The notes below the pieces were generated by a model that was not told where the DNA came from, did no database searches, and was given only the letters and a program-made list of their open reading frames with translations. Both the position numbers and the translations under genes were made by a program. DNA of 64,000 bases. Origin: Mesorhizobium sp. (GTDB taxonomy: Bacteria; Pseudomonadota; Alphaproteobacteria; Rhizobiales; Rhizobiaceae). Where the stretch lies: NCBI RefSeq assembly GCF_017306545.1, contig NZ_JAFKID010000018.1, positions 1-64,000 of the forward strand, in the 5' to 3' direction. Below are positions 53,181-62,706 of the stretch, piece after piece. How positions within the stretch are numbered: position 1 is the first letter of the stretch; each line of letters opens with the position of its first letter.

Positions 53181-54803
53181 ATGCATCGACAAACCCTGTT
53201 CTCGCGGATGGTGGGGGGAGCGGCTCGCGCCGCCGTCATCGTCGGCGCACTGGCCGCGGCGACGCTCGCTGCCCAAGCCGAGGGCAAGACGCTGCGCTTC
53301 GCTTTCCAGGGCACGCTCAACGCGCTCGACCCCTATTCTCTCAACGAGACCTTCACGTTGGGCATGCTTGGCAACGTCTATGAGGGCCTGACCAAGCGCG
53401 ACAAGGATCTCAAGATCATCCCAGGCCTTGCCGAGAGCTGGGAAACCATCGACCCGCTGCACTGGCGCTTCCATCTGCGCAAAAACGTGACGTTCTCCAA
53501 CGGCGACGCCTTCAACGCCGACGACGTGCTGTTCTCGGCGGAACGGGTACGCGCCGACGGCTCAGACCTGAAGACGCGCATCCCTGCCGATTCGGAGTGG
53601 AAGAAGGTCGACGACTACACGGTCGACGTCACCCTCAAGACGCCCAATCCCATTCTCTTCGCCGAGTGGGACACCTGGTACATCATGGACAAGGAATGGG
53701 CCGAGAAGGAAGGCGCGACCAAGCCGGTATCGGCCAAGGACACCAATCCCGGACCCGCTGCCTACAAGGCCAACGGCACTGGTCCCTTCACCATTGAAAG
53801 CCATGAGCCCGGCGTCAAGACCGTGTTCAAGCGTCGCGACGGCTACTGGGGCGAGAAGCTGATCGACACCAATCTGGACGGTGTCGTGTTCACGCCGATC
53901 GCCTCCGATTCGACGCGTGTCGCGGCGCTGCTTTCGGGTGACGTCGACCTGATCGAACCGGTTCCGGTTCAGGACGTCGACCGCGTCAACAAGGACCCGA
54001 ACACCGCGGCGCTGACCGGGCCGGAACTGCGCGCGATATTCCTGAACATGAACCAGATCCGCGACGAACTTCCGACCTCGAACATCAAGGGCAAGAACCC
54101 GTTCAAGGATCCGAACGTGCGCAAGGCGTTCTACCAGGCGATCGACATCGAAGCGATCGACAAGCGCGTCATGCGCGGCCTTGCGACGCCGATCCCGCTG
54201 CTGATCGCGCCGCAGCTCTACTCGGCGCCGGACCTCAAGCGCTGGCCCTACGATCCGGAAGCGGCCAAGAAACTGCTGACCGACGCCGGCTATCCCGACG
54301 GCTTCACAGTCGGCATGGATTGCCCGAACGACCGCTACGTCAATGACGAGCAGATCTGTCAGGCCGTGGTTTCGATGCTCGCCAAGATCGGCGTCAAGGT
54401 GAACCTCAACGCCCAGCCGAAGGCGAAATACTTTGCCAAGGTTCTGGCGCCCGGCGGCTACGACAACGACTTCTCGCTTCTCGGCTGGACGCCCAGTTCC
54501 TTCGATTCGTGGAATGTCTTCGTCAGCTTGGCGACGTGCCGCGACGCGACCGGCAAGGGCGGCCCGTTCAATCTGGGCGGCTACTGCAATCCGAAAGTCG
54601 ACGAACTGGCCAAGCAGATCGTCGTCGAGACGGATGTGGACAAGCGCAACCAGATGGTCCACGACGCCTACAAGATCCTGCTGGACGACACCTCGCACAT
54701 CCCGCTGCATCAGCAGTCGCTGGCCTGGGGCAAGCGCAAGAACCTGGACATCGTCCAGCGCTCCGACGACCAGGTGCTGTTCTACTGGGCGAAGCTGAAC
54801 TAA
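53181..54803 (+). CDS. Dipeptide/oligopeptide ABC substrate-binding protein
   Basis: 540-residue SBP_bac_5 protein. Signal peptide with basic start (MHRQTLFSRMVGGAARAAV) and cleavage near LAAQAEG. Family features: LRFAFQGTLNALDPYSLNE, GLAESWETIDPLHWRFHLRK and the YDPEAAKKLLTDAGYPDGF block. AAGGAGGTGG is a near-perfect ribosome site. First gene of a complete five-gene Dpp-type operon. A convergent M20 hydrolase at the far end suggests N-acyl or peptide-like ligands. Confidence 0.93.
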   Translation: MHRQTLFSRMVGGAARAAVIVGALAAATLAAQAEGKTLRFAFQGTLNALDPYSLNETFTLGMLGNVYEGLTKRDKDLKIIPGLAESWETIDPLHWRFHLRKNVTFSNGDAFNADDVLFSAERVRADGSDLKTRIPADSEWKKVDDYTVDVTLKTPNPILFAEWDTWYIMDKEWAEKEGATKPVSAKDTNPGPAAYKANGTGPFTIESHEPGVKTVFKRRDGYWGEKLIDTNLDGVVFTPIASDSTRVAALLSGDVDLIEPVPVQDVDRVNKDPNTAALTGPELRAIFLNMNQIRDELPTSNIKGKNPFKDPNVRKAFYQAIDIEAIDKRVMRGLATPIPLLIAPQLYSAPDLKRWPYDPEAAKKLLTDAGYPDGFTVGMDCPNDRYVNDEQICQAVVSMLAKIGVKVNLNAQPKAKYFAKVLAPGGYDNDFSLLGWTPSSFDSWNVFVSLATCRDATGKGGPFNLGGYCNPKVDELAKQIVVETDVDKRNQMVHDAYKILLDDTSHIPLHQQSLAWGKRKNLDIVQRSDDQVLFYWAKLN

Positions 54804-54871
54804 GCCTCATGGGAAGCCACCCGTCCGGGTCGAAGGCCGATCCGGGCGGCACAGTCCGCGGGGTTTCTTGA

Positions 54872-55852
54872 ATGCTCGCTTTTGCCATCCGGCGCCTGAT
54901 TCAGGCGGTCGGCGTCATGCTGGTGGTGGCGCTGATCTCGTTCCTGCTGTTCCGGTTCGTCGGCGATCCGGTGAATCAACTCGTCGGCGTCGACACCACG
55001 CCCGAGCAGCGGGCGCAACTGCGTCAGGACCTTGGCCTCAACGACCCGGTCTATGTCCAGTTCGGGCGCTTCGTCGGCAAGGCTGCCCGCTTCGATTTCG
55101 GCATCTCCTATCAGATCAAGCGACCCGTTGCCGACCTCATCGCCTCGCGCCTGCCGGCGACGCTGGAACTGTCGCTGGTCTCGGCGGTCTTCGCGCTGCT
55201 GGTCGGCCTGCCGATGGGGGTCTATACCGGCCTCTATCCCCAGACGCTGTTGTCGCGCCTTTTCCTGGCACTGAGCCTCACCGGTATTTCGCTGCCGACC
55301 TTCCTGATCGGCATCCTCCTGATCTTCATCTTCTCGGTCAATCTCGGCTGGCTGCCGTCGTTCGGGCGCGGCGATGTTGTCACCATCGGCGGCTTCTGGA
55401 CGACAGGGCTGCTCACTCGCTCGGGGCTAAGCTCGCTCATTTTGCCGGCGATCACGCTGGGTCTCTTCCAGATGACGCTGATCATGCGACTGGTGCGCGG
55501 CGAGATGCTCGAAGTGCTGCGCACCGACTACATAAAGTTCGCGCGCGCCCGCGGCCTGTCGAGCCGGGCGATCAATTTCGGCCATGCACTGAAGAATACG
55601 CTGGTCCCGGTCATCACCATTACCGGGCTGCAGATCGGTTCGATCATCGCTTTCTCGATCATCACCGAGACGGTCTTCCAGTGGCCGGGCATGGGGCTTC
55701 TGTTCCTGCAGGCGGTGCAGAACGTCGACATCCCCATCATGGCCGCCTACCTGCTCTTGATCGCGTTCCTGTTCACGGTCATCAACTTCATCGTCGACCT
55801 GCTGTACGTCGCCGTCGACCCGCGCATTCGCATCGGAGGTGCCGGGGCGTGA
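54872..55852 (+). CDS. Dipeptide-type ABC transporter permease (DppB-like)
   Basis: 326-residue permease with six helices (first FAIRRLIQAVGVMLVVALIS) and EAA loop DYIKFARARGLSSRAINFGH. Stop overlaps the next gene's GTG by 4 bases (GTGA). Confidence 0.93.
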   Translation: MLAFAIRRLIQAVGVMLVVALISFLLFRFVGDPVNQLVGVDTTPEQRAQLRQDLGLNDPVYVQFGRFVGKAARFDFGISYQIKRPVADLIASRLPATLELSLVSAVFALLVGLPMGVYTGLYPQTLLSRLFLALSLTGISLPTFLIGILLIFIFSVNLGWLPSFGRGDVVTIGGFWTTGLLTRSGLSSLILPAITLGLFQMTLIMRLVRGEMLEVLRTDYIKFARARGLSSRAINFGHALKNTLVPVITITGLQIGSIIAFSIITETVFQWPGMGLLFLQAVQNVDIPIMAAYLLLIAFLFTVINFIVDLLYVAVDPRIRIGGAGA

Positions 55853-56793
55853 CCGACGCTATCAGGGTCAAGGAAGAACAGCCGGGCGTGCTCAGCCGCA
55901 TTCTGCGGAGCGACCTTTTTTATTCGTTCCGCCGCTCGCCCATTACGGTGATCTCGGCGGCTGTGACGCTGGTGCTGATCCTGGCGGCACTGTTCGCGCC
56001 ATGGATCGCGCCGCACGATCCGTTCGACCCGGCCTCGCTCGACATCATGAACAGCCTCCTGCCGCCGCAATGGACGGCCGACGGCCAGGCCGGCTTCCTG
56101 CTCGGCACCGACGACCAGGGCCGCGACGTGCTCTCCACCATCCTCTACGGCATGCGCATCTCGCTCGCCGTCGGCTTCGCCAGCGTTGTTCTCGCCATGG
56201 CGCTCGGCGTGACGCTGGGGCTGATCGCCGGCTATGTCGGCGGTATCACCGACACCATCATCATGCGCGTCGCCGACGTGCAGCTGACCTTTCCCGCGAT
56301 CCTGACGGCGCTCTTGATCGACGGCGTGGCGCGCGCGCTGGCCGGCCCGCAGGCCTACGAGGAAATCGTTGTTTTCGTCCTGGTGCTGTCGATCGGGCTC
56401 TCCTTCTGGGTGCAGTATGCGCGCACGGTGCGTGGCTCGGTGCTGGTCGAGGCGAACAAGGAATACGTGCTGGCCGCGCGGCTGATCGGGCTGCGCTCGT
56501 CCACCATTATGTTCCGCCATGTGTTGCCCAACGTGGTCGGCCCGGTGCTGGTGATCGCCACCATCAACCTGGCGCTCGCCATCATCACGGAGGCGACACT
56601 GTCCTTCCTCGGCGTCGGCGTGCCGCCGACCCAGCCTTCGCTCGGCACGCTGATCCGCATCGGCAACGACTATCTGTTCTCGGGCGAATGGTGGGTTACG
56701 ATCTTTCCCGGCATCACGCTCGCCATCCTGGCGCTGGCAGTCAACCTCCTGGGCGACTGGCTGCGCGACGCGCTGAATCCGAAGCTCAGATGA
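55849..56793 (+). CDS. Dipeptide-type ABC transporter permease (DppC-like)
   Basis: 314-residue permease, GTG start (MTDAIRVKEEQ) with GGAGG nine bases upstream. The N-terminal domain (FYSFRRSPITVISAAVTLVL, DPFDPASLDIMN) and the LLGTDDQGRDVLSTILYG motif are typical of DppC. EAA loop KEYVLAARLIGLRSSTIMF. Overlaps both neighbours. Confidence 0.93.
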   Translation: MTDAIRVKEEQPGVLSRILRSDLFYSFRRSPITVISAAVTLVLILAALFAPWIAPHDPFDPASLDIMNSLLPPQWTADGQAGFLLGTDDQGRDVLSTILYGMRISLAVGFASVVLAMALGVTLGLIAGYVGGITDTIIMRVADVQLTFPAILTALLIDGVARALAGPQAYEEIVVFVLVLSIGLSFWVQYARTVRGSVLVEANKEYVLAARLIGLRSSTIMFRHVLPNVVGPVLVIATINLALAIITEATLSFLGVGVPPTQPSLGTLIRIGNDYLFSGEWWVTIFPGITLAILALAVNLLGDWLRDALNPKLR

Positions 56794-57845
56794 CTGCCAC
56801 GCTCTCCGTCAGGAACCTCCGGGTCGAGATACCAACGCGCCACGGCGTGTTGACGGCGATCGACGATCTTTCCTTCGACATTGCGCCCGGCGAAGTGCTG
56901 GGCGTCGTCGGCGAATCCGGCGCCGGCAAATCGATCACCGGTTCGGCGATCATCGGCCTGCTCGATCCGCCGGGCCGCATCGCCGGCGGCGAGATCCTGC
57001 TCGGCGGCGAGCGTATCGACAACCTGCCGCCGCCGGCCATGCGGCGCGTCCGGGGCAAGCGCATCGGCATGATCTTCCAGGATCCGCTGACCAGCCTCAA
57101 CCCGCTCTACCGTATCGGCGACCAGCTTACCCAGACCATCCTTACGCATGAGAAAATGACGGCGAGGGCGGCGCTCGACAAGGCCGAGCGTCTGCTGGTC
57201 GAGGTCGGTATTCCCGCCGCCGGGGCGCGGCTTTCCTCGTACCCTCATCAGTTTTCCGGAGGCATGCGCCAGCGCGTCGTCATTGCGTTGGCGCTGGCGG
57301 CCGATCCTGAACTGGTCGTCGCCGACGAGCCGACCACGGCGCTCGACGTCTCGGTGCAGGCGCAGGTCATTTCGCTGCTCAAGCGGCTGTGCAAGGACAG
57401 GGGCGCCTCCGTCATGCTGATCACCCATGACATGGGCGTCATCGCCGAGACGGCCGACCGCGTCTGTGTCCTCTATGCCGGCCGCCTGGCGGAGATCGGC
57501 AAGGTGCGCGACGTCGTCAAGCATCCGCAGCACCCTTATACGCACGGCCTGATGACGGCGATTCCGTCGCTGAAAGGCGACCCGGACGCCCGGCTGGAGC
57601 AGATACCGGGATCGATGCCGCGCCTCGGCGCGATACCCGAGGGCTGTGCCTTCAATCCGCGCTGCGGCTTCCGTCTCGAACGCTGCCGCGCCGAACGACC
57701 GGCGGCATACCCGACGTCCCGCAGCGAGGCCTCCTGCTTTCTGCTCGACGCGGCGGGGAGGGCACCGCCGCCCGAAACGGCCACGGCGGCGCGCGCCGCC
57801 GGCATCGAGGTTCGCGCCGGTGCGCCGACGGGGGCGGACGCATGA
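56790..57845 (+). CDS. Dipeptide-type ABC transporter ATPase (DppD-like)
   Basis: 351 residues. Walker A GESGAGKS, signature FSGGMRQR, Walker B LVVADEPTTALD, switch His ITHDMGV; C-terminal oligopeptide-transporter domain with the Cys-rich GCAFNPRCGFRLERC motif that binds an iron-sulfur cluster in DppD. The last 30 residues are an Ala-rich tail. ATGA overlaps at both ends. Confidence 0.93.
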   Translation: MTATLSVRNLRVEIPTRHGVLTAIDDLSFDIAPGEVLGVVGESGAGKSITGSAIIGLLDPPGRIAGGEILLGGERIDNLPPPAMRRVRGKRIGMIFQDPLTSLNPLYRIGDQLTQTILTHEKMTARAALDKAERLLVEVGIPAAGARLSSYPHQFSGGMRQRVVIALALAADPELVVADEPTTALDVSVQAQVISLLKRLCKDRGASVMLITHDMGVIAETADRVCVLYAGRLAEIGKVRDVVKHPQHPYTHGLMTAIPSLKGDPDARLEQIPGSMPRLGAIPEGCAFNPRCGFRLERCRAERPAAYPTSRSEASCFLLDAAGRAPPPETATAARAAGIEVRAGAPTGADA

Positions 57846-58909
57846 GCGCGGCCGAAACCCGGACCGCGCGGCTGGCCATCTCCTCGCCGGATGCCGCGCC
57901 GCTTGTCGAGATCGACGGGCTGGGCCGCGTCTTCGACCTGTCCAAGCGCTGGCTCAACCGTGTCCTCGACGGCAGCGGCAAGGTGATGCTGACGGCGGTG
58001 GACGGCGTCAGCCTGTCGATCGAGCGCGGCGGCACCTATGCGCTTGTCGGCGAATCCGGGTCGGGCAAGTCGACCATCGCCAAGATGGTGGTGGGCTTGC
58101 TCCCGCCGACCAGCGGCAGTGTCCATATCGCCGGCGCCGACATCTGGGCCGAGCGCAGCCTCGCGCGCCAGCGCCAGTTGCGGCGCCGCATCCAGATGAT
58201 CTTCCAGGATCCCTATGCCAGCCTGAACCCGCGCTGGCGCGTCGGCTCGATCCTGGCCGAGCCGATCAAGGCGTTCGGCCTGGCCGCCGATGCCGCCGCC
58301 CGTGAGGCGCGGGTGGGCGAGCTCCTGTCGCTGGTCGGCCTCGACCCGCGCGACTCGGCTAAGTTCCCGCATGAATTTTCAGGCGGCCAGCGCCAGCGCA
58401 TCGCGATTGCCCGCGCACTAGCCTCCGAGCCCGAGTTCATCGTCTGCGACGAGCCGACCTCGGCGCTCGACGTCTCGGTACAGGCGCAGGTGCTCAACCT
58501 TTTGCGCGACCTGCAGCAGCGACTGGGCCTGACCTACCTGTTCATCAGCCACAACCTCGCCGTGGTGCGCCATATGGCGACCCGCGTCGGCGTGCTCTAT
58601 CTCGGCCGGCTGGTCGAGGAGGCGCCCGCACGCGAGCTCTTCGCGGCGCCGAAGCATCCTTATACGAAGATGCTGCTCGACGCCGTACCCGATATCGGCA
58701 TGGAGGGCGTCGAGCGCCCGTCGATCGCCGGCGAGATCCCGAACCCGATCAATCCGCCGCCGGGCTGTCACTTCCACCCGCGCTGCCCGCACGTGATGCC
58801 GCAATGCCGGACCGTCGTGCCGCCGTCCTGCGCGGCCGGCGATGCGAAGGTTTTGTGCCACCTCTACGACGGAGCGGACCACGCGGGGACCGCACGATCC
58901 GCGCCCTGA
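57842..58909 (+). CDS. Dipeptide-type ABC transporter ATPase (DppF-like)
   Basis: 355 residues. Walker A GESGSGKS, signature FSGGQRQR, Walker [13 protein letters not shown], switch His FISHNLAVV; C-terminal PPPGCHFHPRCPHVMPQC motif. A DppF-type insertion of about 20 residues (LSKRWLNRVLDGSGKV) follows the first strand. Last gene of the operon, convergent with the M20 hydrolase 8 bp away. Confidence 0.93.
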   Translation: MSAAETRTARLAISSPDAAPLVEIDGLGRVFDLSKRWLNRVLDGSGKVMLTAVDGVSLSIERGGTYALVGESGSGKSTIAKMVVGLLPPTSGSVHIAGADIWAERSLARQRQLRRRIQMIFQDPYASLNPRWRVGSILAEPIKAFGLAADAAAREARVGELLSLVGLDPRDSAKFPHEFSGGQRQRIAIARALASEPEFIVCDEPTSALDVSVQAQVLNLLRDLQQRLGLTYLFISHNLAVVRHMATRVGVLYLGRLVEEAPARELFAAPKHPYTKMLLDAVPDIGMEGVERPSIAGEIPNPINPPPGCHFHPRCPHVMPQCRTVVPPSCAAGDAKVLCHLYDGADHAGTARSAP

Positions 58910-58917
58910 ACGCCGCC

Positions 58918-60081
58918 TCAGTTCGCCGGCAAAGCGGCCTCCACCAGCTTCGCCCAGTAGGATGCCCCGATCGGGATGATCTCGTCGTTGAAATCGTATT
59001 CCGGGTGGTGGAGGTACTGTGTGTCGCCCTGTCCGATATAGATGAAGGCGCCCGGCCGCGCGTCGAGCATGAAGGAAAAATCCTCGCCGCCCATCACTTG
59101 CGGCGTGTTCATGTCGACCTTGTCCGAAACCAGCCGCGCCACCTTGCCGGCAAACTCGGTCTTCTCGGCATTGTTCGACAGCACCGGATAGTGGCGCTGG
59201 TAGTCCAGCGTCGCTTTCGCGCCGAAGGCGGCGGCCGTGTGCTCGATCACCTCGCGCATGCGGACTTCCAGAATGTCCTGTACCTCGGAGGAGAGCGTGC
59301 GCGCCGTGCCGGTCAGCCGCGCCGTCTGCGGGATGACGTTGAAGGCGTCGCCGGCCTTGAAGGTGGTGACCGAGATTACCGCCGCCTCGACGGGATCGAC
59401 ATTGCGCGACACCACCGATTGCAGCGCCGTCATGATGTGGGCGCCAACCAGCGTCGTGTCGATGACGCGCTGCGGCCTGGCGGCGTGGCCGCCCCTGCCC
59501 TCGATGTCGATGATGAACATGTCGGCGGCGGCCATCATCGGGCCGGGCCGGATAGAGAACTGGCCGAAGGGAATGCCTGGCGCGTTGTGCATGCCGTAGA
59601 CCTCGTCGATCGCGAAGCGCTCCATCATGCCGTCGTTGACCATTTCGCGCCCGCCGCCGCCGCCTTCCTCCGCCGGCTGGAAGATGACGACCGCCGTGCC
59701 GTCGAAATTGCGCGTCTCGGCGAGGTAGCGCGCCGCACCCAGCAGCATGGCCGTGTGGCCGTCGTGGCCGCAGGCATGCATGACGCCCGCCGTCTTCGAC
59801 ATGTAAGGGCGCTCGATGATCTCCTGGATCGGCAGCGCGTCCATGTCGGCGCGCAGGCCGATAGTCCTGCCGCTTTGGCTCTTGCGGCCCTTGATGACAC
59901 CGACCACGCCGGTGCGGCCGATGCCGGTGACGATCTCGTCGACGCCGAATTCCTTCAGCTTCTCAGCCACCAGCGCCGCCGTGCGATGCACCTCGAACTG
60001 GAGTTCGGGGTGGGCGTGGATATCGCGCCGCCACTCCGTGACGTCGTCATGAAAGTCGGCGATCCGGTTGATGATCGGCAT
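58918..60081 (-). CDS. M20-family amidohydrolase (hippurate hydrolase-like)
   Basis: 387-residue zinc amidohydrolase. Metal and catalytic motifs: HAHPELQFEV, GLRADMDALP, HACGHDGHTAML and PAEEGGGGG, with a dimerisation insert around residue 190-300 and GGEDFSFM near the C-terminus. Such enzymes release amino acids from N-acyl conjugates such as hippurate or N-acetyl amino acids. GAGGAG lies before the ATG. Paired with the convergent Dpp operon it fits uptake then hydrolysis of acylated amino acids (inference). Confidence 0.93.
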   Translation of the reverse strand: MPIINRIADFHDDVTEWRRDIHAHPELQFEVHRTAALVAEKLKEFGVDEIVTGIGRTGVVGVIKGRKSQSGRTIGLRADMDALPIQEIIERPYMSKTAGVMHACGHDGHTAMLLGAARYLAETRNFDGTAVVIFQPAEEGGGGGREMVNDGMMERFAIDEVYGMHNAPGIPFGQFSIRPGPMMAAADMFIIDIEGRGGHAARPQRVIDTTLVGAHIMTALQSVVSRNVDPVEAAVISVTTFKAGDAFNVIPQTARLTGTARTLSSEVQDILEVRMREVIEHTAAAFGAKATLDYQRHYPVLSNNAEKTEFAGKVARLVSDKVDMNTPQVMGGEDFSFMLDARPGAFIYIGQGDTQYLHHPEYDFNDEIIPIGASYWAKLVEAALPAN

Positions 60082-60808
60082 GCGTTTCTCCTCGGTCTGG
60101 ATTGTTCGCGTGGGCGGAAAGAGGCGACAATGGCGGCCCGACCAAGGCAAAGCAACCCATTCGAGCACGGTGGCCGCTTCAACCAGGCTGGCCGCAAAGC
60201 CGCCGGTCGGCAATCGGCCCCTGAGCGGCAACTGGACTTCGACGTTCAAGATCCGCTGTCGTAGGCTCCTTGCCAAAACCTGTCCGTCCGCTTTTGATGC
60301 CGTGGTGAAGGAACAGGTCCTTGAGAACGATCGCCGGGTTCGGGCGAGTGCGCGAGGCCTGCGATGTGCTGTGCGAACGCTGAGCCGGTGGAGATGGCGT
60401 GTTCCGCGAAGCACGCGTGGCGTTGCTCTCATGTCAATCGCAATCCCCCCAAGCCCAGGTTAACTCTGATCGTCGTTTCGATAAAAAGCTTGCCTGGGCT
60501 TGCATCTATCTCGACAGCCTCAGCGGACCATCATCGCGGGAACCTGCGCTCGCCTTCCTGCATTGTCGCTCGATCGATCCGAGACGCTCCTTCGCATCAT
60601 GAACCATCGCTGTGATGCTGAATCATCACGCTTCCAAACGTGAGGGAACGCAAAACAGCCCGCAGAGACAGGACGCCGGAAATCGGCCGGAAACCGCCGA
60701 AAAGTGCGTCTCTGTGACCGCGAACGATGGCTGCACATCGCCAAGCCACGGAAAATACGCAGCGACTCCAATCGTAAAATGTGGGCTTGGCTTTGGCTAT
60801 CCGCCGGA
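60082..60808. other. Gene-free interval with inverted repeats
   Basis: 727 bp between the M20 gene and tRNA-Ala with no credible gene on either strand. The only structure seen is a 9-bp inverted repeat AAGCCCAGG (60451-60459) / CCTGGGCTT (60493-60501) and an imperfect GCAGAGAC...GTCTCTG pair around 60660-60715. Short open frames lack ribosome sites and family resemblance. Confidence 0.5.
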
Positions 60809-60884
60809 TGGTGGAGCTGAGGGGGATCGAACCCCTGACCTCATCATTGCGAACGATGCGCTCTCCCAGCTGAGCTACAGCCCC
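60809..60884 (-). tRNA. tRNA-Ala(CGC), CCA encoded
   Basis: 76-nt cloverleaf: acceptor GGGGCTG/CAGCTCC with one G-U pair, D arm AGCTCAGCTGGGAGAGC, anticodon loop UUCGCAA giving anticodon CGC (alanine codon GCG), T arm AGGGGTTCGATCCCCCT, and a genomic CCA at the 3' end. All stems pair. Confidence 0.95.
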
Positions 60885-60900
60885 GTTCGGCGGATGGCGC

Positions 60901-60929
60901 ATTTATGGGGTGCGGCCATCGACTGTCAA
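60901..60929 (-). promoter_or_regulatory. Sigma-70-type promoter of tRNA-Ala
   Basis: On the minus strand TTGACA (60929-60924), a 17-bp spacer and ATAAAT (60906-60901), ending 16 bp upstream of the tRNA 5' end. The -35 is a perfect consensus, rare in this window. Confidence 0.8.
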
Positions 60930-61116
60930 GCGAGCAAATCGATGCGACGGCGAGGCCGGCGTGCGACCGATCCACATTCGGAGGGAGCGCCGTCCCGTCG
61001 TCCTAGCCTATGCCCGCCAGCTCGCCATGAGACTGCATCGACGTCTTGCCATCAACCGACGCCACTTGCCCGCATCGGCGCCAATGGCTACATGTCGGCG
61101 ACACGCGGAGACAGGC

Positions 61117-61407
61117 ATGATCGCCCTTATTCAGACCCTCGTCCTGGCCCTTGACCTCTATTGGTGGGTCATCATCGCTTCGGCGGTCTTCTCATGGCTT
61201 TACGCCTTCAACGTCGTTAATCCGCGCAACCAGTTCGTCGGCTCCGTCGGCAATGCGCTGTTCCGGCTGACGGAACCGGCCTTGCGGCCGATCCGCCGCT
61301 TCATGCCGGACCTCGGCGGCATCGACATCTCGCCGATCATCCTGCTGCTCATCCTGTTCTTCCTGCGCCAGTTCATCATCACCACCGTGGCGCCGCTGGT
61401 CGCCTGA
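61117..61407 (+). CDS. YggT-family inner-membrane protein
   Basis: 96 residues with two membrane segments ([18 protein letters not shown] and [17 protein letters not shown]) separated by the conserved [20 protein letters not shown] loop. YggT proteins are linked to osmotic tolerance and cell-envelope assembly; biochemical role not defined. GCGGAGACAGGC precedes the ATG. Followed 4 bp later by the DUF167 gene, a pairing common in bacteria. Confidence 0.93.
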   Translation: MIALIQTLVLALDLYWWVIIASAVFSWLYAFNVVNPRNQFVGSVGNALFRLTEPALRPIRRFMPDLGGIDISPIILLLILFFLRQFIITTVAPLVA

Positions 61408-61411
61408 GGGC

Positions 61412-61726
61412 ATGGCCGGGCCGCTAAGGCTGCGTGAAGACGGCATCGATCTTTTCGTGCGGCTGACGCCGAAATCCTCGGCCGACGCGCTGGAAGGACC
61501 GGCCGAGGCGGCGGACGGGAGCTCCCACCTCAAGGCGCGCGTGCGCGCCGTGCCGGAAAAGGGCGCGGCCAACGCCGCGCTGGAAAAATTGCTGGCCAAA
61601 GCGCTCGGCGTGCCGGCCTCGACCGTCTCGGTCGTCGCCGGCGGTACGGCGCGGCTGAAGACGGTGCGGGTCGTTGGCGATGCCGCCGCGCTGGCCGAGG
61701 CGGCCGGGCGTCTCGGCATCCGCTGA
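61412..61726 (+). CDS. DUF167 (YggU) family protein
   Basis: 104 residues with the family signatures RLTPKSSADAL, KARVRAVPEKGAANAAL and SVVAGGTARLK. Cytosolic, function unknown; small alpha/beta fold. Starts 4 bp after yggT, clearly cotranscribed. Confidence 0.92.
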   Translation: MAGPLRLREDGIDLFVRLTPKSSADALEGPAEAADGSSHLKARVRAVPEKGAANAALEKLLAKALGVPASTVSVVAGGTARLKTVRVVGDAAALAEAAGRLGIR

Positions 61727-61771
61727 AGTTTTTGCGGCGGGAGGGAACAGCCCGACACCGCGCAAAAGCGA

Positions 61772-61814
61772 CTGGATCGTTTCACCGTTTCATGGAAACG
61801 GCGCAACGATCCAG
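61772..61814. repeat. Rhizobial-type palindromic element (CTGGATCGTT)
   Basis: Perfect 10-bp outer arms CTGGATCGTT (61772-61781) / AACGATCCAG (61805-61814) enclose a second palindrome CCGTTTCATGGAAACGG. Followed by a CAAAATGCTTTAA tail often seen with such elements. Confidence 0.75.
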
Positions 61815-61959
61815 CTCTTTGTTTTAGCCGCATTTGTGCGACGCCAGACGATTCCGTCCGGCTGCAAAATGCTTTAAGGAATCAAGCCGGAGAAGCGGGC
61901 GGCGCGTTCATTGGAACATCCGCCGTTCCAGCCGATGGCCGGCTTGCGGCCAAAGCGTG

Positions 61960-62056
61960 TCGCTATCTTTCAGATTCGCTCCGCACGATTTAGGGTCTTG
62001 ATCCTACGCGTGTCTTTGTCCGAAACCGGAACCGCTTTCGGGCGACATGCTTTAAG
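61960..62056. repeat. Rhizobial-type palindromic element (GACATGCTTT)
   Basis: Stretch with CGTGTCTTTGTCCGAAACCGG and ACCGCTTTCGGGCGACATGCTTT, arms that pair imperfectly. Second element in the 358-bp gap before the secreted-protein gene; nothing else is seen there except that gene's ribosome site. Confidence 0.6.
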
Positions 62057-62084
62057 CTCGGCGCATCCGAAACGGAGGCTTCCC

Positions 62085-62678
62085 ATGCGCATCCTCGTCG
62101 CCCTCGCGGCGCTCGCGTCGTGCCAGGCCGGTTCGGCTTTCGCCGGCGCCATATCCAGCACCTACACCGATCTGGACTGGAAAGCGGACTGCGTCACCTA
62201 TGCGCAGGCCGCGGAGGGGGAGGGCGACTGGGCCGATCTCGCCTGTTCGGGCTATCGCGGCTATCCCGTCATGATCGCCTACGACGATGCGCGCGAATCC
62301 GTCTATTACGGCTTTCCGGCCGCCGACATGACCGGTTTTTGGGAAAGCTTCGTCGCCTTCAACGGATCGAGCGGCAAGGTGGAGTGGCGCGTCGAGACGA
62401 ACGGCGACAGCGCGATTCCCTTCGCCGCCATTCACCGCCGCTCGGTTAACAGCGGCGACGATGGCGCCGCAAAAACCGACGTGCTTGTCGTCTCGAAAGT
62501 CGGCCAGCCGGGCGGCGCGGCCGGCTGTACCGTCGGCCTCGTCGCCGCAAGCGGCAATCCGCAGGCCAACGACGAGGCCCGCAGAATCGCCGACGAGAAG
62601 GCGAAAGCCTTTGAATGCGGCAAGGACAGGCGCTTGACCAGCGGCGCCGTTCCGGCCTTCGGCCGCGTCGACAATTGA
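62085..62678 (+). CDS. Secreted hypothetical protein
   Basis: 197 residues with a short signal peptide (MRILVALAALASCQAGSAFA). The mature protein has three cysteines in CVTYAQ, ACSGY and GCTVGLV plus ECGKD near the end, possibly two disulfides, and an alternating strand pattern (VMIAYDDARESVYYGFP). Start ATG has ACGGAGG upstream. Not recognised as a named family; rhizobial genomes contain similar small exported proteins. Convergent with ppa. Confidence 0.82.
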   Translation: MRILVALAALASCQAGSAFAGAISSTYTDLDWKADCVTYAQAAEGEGDWADLACSGYRGYPVMIAYDDARESVYYGFPAADMTGFWESFVAFNGSSGKVEWRVETNGDSAIPFAAIHRRSVNSGDDGAAKTDVLVVSKVGQPGGAAGCTVGLVAASGNPQANDEARRIADEKAKAFECGKDRRLTSGAVPAFGRVDN

Positions 62679-62706
62679 CGCCGGCGCGCTTTGTCGGAAA
62701 AGGGCG

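Noticed and set aside
60068-60463. 131-codon plus-strand frame after the M20 gene
   Set aside because: No ribosome site, Arg/Ser-rich and overlapping the M20 promoter; composition not protein-like.
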